Source of the DNA: Anaerolineae bacterium
GTDB taxonomy: Bacteria > Chloroflexota > Anaerolineae > JAAYZQ01
DNA: 7,062 nucleotides
Reading direction: 5' to 3'
NCBI GenBank assembly: GCA_016926595.1
Contig: JAFGOG010000064.1
Span: 1-7,062 of the forward strand
The position numbers and the translations under genes are program-made. The notes under the pieces are model-generated. The model was not told where the DNA came from. It made no database searches and saw only the letters and a list, made by a program, of their open reading frames with translations. Every line of letters begins with the position of its first letter. Positions within the stretch are counted from its first letter, which is position 1. Shown here piece by piece: positions 5,619 through 7,062 of this stretch.

Positions 5619-6057
5619 GAGATTCATCGCCGATGCTATGTTAGGCACATTGGCCAAATGGTTGCGTATCTTGGGCTACGATACCCTGTTCGACGCTAGT
5701 CTGAACGATCATCAACTCGCGCGCCTGGCCCGGGCCGAAAACCGCATCCTGCTCACCCGCGACCAAGAGCTGGCCCGGCGCCGTGGGCTGCGTGTCCTGT
5801 TGGTGAGCGGCGAGCACCTGGACGACCAGGTCCGCCAGGTCCTGGCCGATCTGAGCTTGGCGCCCAATCGCGCCTTTTCCCGCTGTCCGGTCTGTAATGA
5901 GCCGCTCGAGGCCATCGACCGCGAAACAGCGCAGGCGAGGGTGCCGGCCTATGTGATCCAAACCCACGACTCGTTCAGTCGCTGCCCTGCCTGCCAGCGT
6001 GTCTACTGGCGCGGCACGCATTGGCGGCAGATGGACGAGCATCTGAAAAACCTATAA
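5617..6057 (+). CDS. Mut7-C RNase domain protein with C-terminal zinc ribbon
   Basis: A 146-residue protein of the Mut7-C (PF01927, formerly DUF82) family: a PIN-like nuclease core followed by a small zinc ribbon. Visible parts are the N-terminal strand MRFIADAMLGTLAKWLRILGYD with acidic Asp6, a second acidic position Asp49 in ILLTRDQEL, and paired Cys knuckles CPVC (90-93) and CPAC (123-126) that should bind one zinc. The end, VYWRGTHWRQMDEHL, is typical of the family. The ATG at 5617 is chosen because the family begins almost directly with (K)FIADxMLGxLAKWLR; a TTG at 5590 would add nine atypical residues. The start codon overlaps that of the divergent Amt-like gene, and no strong ribosome binding site is visible. 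It is followed after 13 nt by rsfS. Bacterial members are presumed RNases acting on RNA, but their target is not known. Confidence 0.88.
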   Translation: MRFIADAMLGTLAKWLRILGYDTLFDASLNDHQLARLARAENRILLTRDQELARRRGLRVLLVSGEHLDDQVRQVLADLSLAPNRAFSRCPVCNEPLEAIDRETAQARVPAYVIQTHDSFSRCPACQRVYWRGTHWRQMDEHLKNL

Positions 6058-6058
6058 C

Positions 6059-6063
6059 GGAGG
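6059..6063 (+). promoter_or_regulatory. Ribosome binding site pointing to a CTG start for rsfS
   Basis: GGAGG, a full anti-Shine-Dalgarno match, lies directly after the Mut7-C stop and 7 nt before CTG 6071-6073. The first in-frame GTG (6101) is 37 nt away with no ribosome binding site of its own, so this site argues for initiation at CTG. Confidence 0.65.
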
Positions 6064-6070
6064 CTGAACC

Positions 6071-6415
6071 CTGGAATCGCTCGAATTAGCTCACACCATT
6101 GTGGATGCCATCGCCGAAAAGCTTGGCTCTGACATCGTCATGTTGGACATGCAGGAGATTACCCTGCTGGCCGATTACTTCATCCTGTGCAACGCCGACA
6201 GCACGCCGCAGTTCAAGGCCATCTTGGAACACGTGGACGAAAAGGCTGCCTCAGTTGGCGGCCACCGGCAACACGTCGAAGGAGAGCCCAACTCTGGCTG
6301 GGTTCTGCTCGACTATGGCCTGGTGGTCGTTCACATCTTTGAGCCCAGGCTGCGCGCCTATTACAACCTCGAAGGCTTGTGGAGCAAAGCGCGCCTTGTC
6401 GTCCACGTCCAATAA
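6071..6415 (+). CDS. rsfS: Ribosomal silencing factor RsfS (Iojap/YbeB), probable CTG start
   Basis: RsfS binds uL14 on the 50S subunit and blocks joining with the 30S subunit when nutrients are scarce. From CTG 6071 the protein has 114 residues, the normal family length. Family blocks are all present: the N-terminal helix ESLELAHTIVDAIAEKL, DIVMLDM (21-27), ADYFILCNADSTPQFKAI (34-51), GEPNSGWVLLDYG (71-83) and VVVHIFEPRLRAYYNLEGLW (85-104). The frame has a TGA at 6065-6067, so the start must lie after it. The candidates are CTG 6071, with GGAGG 7 nt upstream, or GTG 6101, which has no ribosome binding site and would remove ten residues of the conserved first helix. I prefer CTG. The gene is co-transcribed with the Mut7-C gene 13 nt upstream. 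The product call is very secure; the start is the uncertain part. Confidence 0.92.
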   Translation: MESLELAHTIVDAIAEKLGSDIVMLDMQEITLLADYFILCNADSTPQFKAILEHVDEKAASVGGHRQHVEGEPNSGWVLLDYGLVVVHIFEPRLRAYYNLEGLWSKARLVVHVQ

Positions 6416-6447
6416 TTGAGCGGGTGTATTATACTCGACCTGGCAGA

Positions 6448-6489
6448 AACTGGCAAAATACCCCTTCCGTTTGGGGTTTCAGGCCAGTT
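6448..6489. promoter_or_regulatory. 42-nt nested dyad overlapping the nitroreductase -35, candidate operator or terminator
   Basis: Outer arms AACTGGC (6448-6454) and GCCAGTT (6483-6489) are perfect inverted repeats. Inner arms ACCCC (6460-6464) and GGGGT (6473-6477) are also perfect. They are separated by equal 5-nt internal loops and an 8-nt apical loop, so the whole element is symmetric. The right inner arm overlaps the -35 hexamer and the element ends 4 nt before the -10. A regulator binding site is the simplest reading; an rsfS terminator without a real T-tract (GGGGTTTC) is the alternative. A half-copy CTGGCA also occurs at 6440-6445. Confidence 0.5.
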
Positions 6490-6499
6490 CCGATATAAT
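6471..6499 (+). promoter_or_regulatory. Sigma70-like promoter of the nitroreductase gene
   Basis: TTGGGG at 6471-6476 (3 of 6 matches, all of the key TTG), a 17-bp spacer, and a perfect TATAAT at 6494-6499. Transcription should start near 6505-6507, giving a leader of about 46 nt to the GTG at 6553. The weak -35 together with the overlapping dyad suggests a regulated promoter. Confidence 0.65.
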
Positions 6500-6540
6500 G
6501 ATAGCAGCACTGGGGCCGCCCGGCTGCGATTCTGGATTCA

Positions 6541-6546
6541 AGGAGG
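6541..6546 (+). promoter_or_regulatory. Ribosome binding site of the nitroreductase
   Basis: AGGAGG lies 6 nt before GTG 6553-6555. It is the strongest ribosome binding site in the window and fixes the GTG start over the internal ATG at 6574, which would cut into the conserved first helix. Confidence 0.8.
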
Positions 6547-6552
6547 GGGACC

Positions 6553-7062
6553 GTGGAGGATCTGCTGGAAGTCATGTATACGCGTCGTAGCATCCGAGAA
6601 TACACCGACGAGCCGGTAACCGGCGAACAGGTGGAAACGATGCTCAAGGCGGCAATGGCTGCGCCATCTTTTCAGAATCTGTATCCCTGGCATTTCGTCG
6701 TCGTCCGCAAGCGCAAGCTGCTCGACAAACTGGCCGAGACCCACAAATATGCACACATGCTGGCCAAGGCGCCGCTGGCCGTCGTCGTCTGCGGCGACAG
6801 TGAGCTTTCCGAGCACCATTGGGTGGAGGATACTTGCGCTGCGACCCAGAATCTGCTTCTGGCGGCTACAACCCTGGGGTTGGGCGGGGTGTGGATCAGC
6901 GTTTACCCCAACAAGAAACGGATGAAATATGTCAGCCAGGTGCTGGATATCCCCGACGACATGCAAGTCTTGTGCCTGGTGGCGGTTGGGCACCCCGCCA
7001 AAGAGCAGCAGGCCCACACCCAGTACGATCCCAAGCGCGTCCACTATGACAGGTGGAAACGA
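6553..7062 (+). CDS. Nitroreductase family flavoprotein (3' end at window edge)
   Basis: FMN-dependent oxidoreductase of the nitroreductase family, with 170 codons visible and no stop before the window ends. Family marks: the first helix and FMN-phosphate motif VMYTRRSIREYTDEPV, the flavin-binding stretch AAPSFQNLYPWHFVVV, the central helix DTCAATQNLLLAATTLGLGGVWI and the closing strand LCLVAVGHPAKE. The visible end, YDPKRVHYDRWKR, resembles the C-terminus of short family members (xRVHYxRW), so only a few residues are probably missing. The GTG start follows AGGAGG by 6 nt and a promoter about 54 nt further up. Such proteins reduce nitro compounds, quinones or flavins with NAD(P)H; the natural substrate here cannot be told. 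It stands apart from rsfS with its own promoter and a candidate operator. Confidence 0.92.
   Translation, partial: MEDLLEVMYTRRSIREYTDEPVTGEQVETMLKAAMAAPSFQNLYPWHFVVVRKRKLLDKLAETHKYAHMLAKAPLAVVVCGDSELSEHHWVEDTCAATQNLLLAATTLGLGGVWISVYPNKKRMKYVSQVLDIPDDMQVLCLVAVGHPAKEQQAHTQYDPKRVHYDRWKR

Noticed and set aside
6101..6103. GTG as the rsfS start
   Set aside because: No ribosome binding site in front of it, and it removes part of the conserved first helix; CTG 6071 fits better.
6416..6619. 67-codon frame after rsfS
   Set aside because: It begins at TTG without a ribosome binding site, covers the promoter and dyad region, and runs out of frame into the nitroreductase.
1..7062. CRISPR array, tRNA/rRNA genes, insertion sequences, toxin-antitoxin or defence modules
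   Set aside because: No regularly spaced repeats, no tRNA cloverleaf with a CCA end, no transposase or terminal inverted repeats, and every substantial gene belongs to a housekeeping or transport family.

Overview
The window looks like a GC-rich bacterial chromosome, most probably a member of the Chloroflexota (Anaerolineae/Caldilineae type). This is inferred from the style of the proteins (PRPP synthetase with a YA(R/K)QEKK...EPITAKLVANLITTAGADR core, a Mut7-C protein next to RsfS, an Amt-like membrane protein) and from frequent GTG starts. It is not proven by any marker in the window. No mobile element, CRISPR array, tRNA or rRNA was seen. Every gene of appreciable size has a recognisable family.

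Layout, left to right. (1) Positions 3-1040 (+) hold the 3' part of a DppC/OppC-type ABC transporter permease, followed by a stem-loop. (2) A good sigma70-like promoter (TTTACC-17-TATAAT, 1139-1167) starts a tight four-gene unit on the + strand: an amidohydrolase-2 family metal hydrolase, RNA 2',3'-cyclic phosphodiesterase ThpR, a TIGR00725/LOG-like Rossmann protein, and ribose-phosphate pyrophosphokinase Prs. The junctions are 1-12 nt apart, 8-nt overlapping and 4-nt overlapping, so translational coupling is likely. (3) Converging on it with only 4 nt between stop codons is a minus-strand 11-TM-type ammonium-transporter-family protein (4287-5618) that lacks the pore histidines. (4) Diverging from that gene, with start codons that overlap in one CATG, is a + strand pair: a Mut7-C RNase-domain/zinc-ribbon protein and the ribosomal silencing factor RsfS. 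RsfS appears to start at CTG. (5) A 137-nt intergenic region with a promoter and a 42-nt nested dyad precedes a GTG-started nitroreductase that is still open at the right edge.

How the genes may work together. The central operon has a ribose-phosphate/RNA theme: ThpR acts on RNA 2',3'-cyclic ends, LOG-like proteins can release ribose 5-phosphate from nucleotides, and Prs turns ribose 5-phosphate plus ATP into PRPP. Mut7-C and RsfS are both plausible brakes on translation.

The most striking observations are: an exact 87-nt in-frame insertion in prs, bounded by 7-bp direct repeats, whose removal restores the canonical family sequence; a CTG start for rsfS supported by a well-spaced GGAGG; the loss of both twin histidines (and the upstream Asp) in the Amt-like protein; a 29-nt near-perfect hairpin that forms the last codons of the amidohydrolase; and the dyad overlapping the -35 of the nitroreductase promoter. 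I did not find a complete new multi-gene defence or mobile system.
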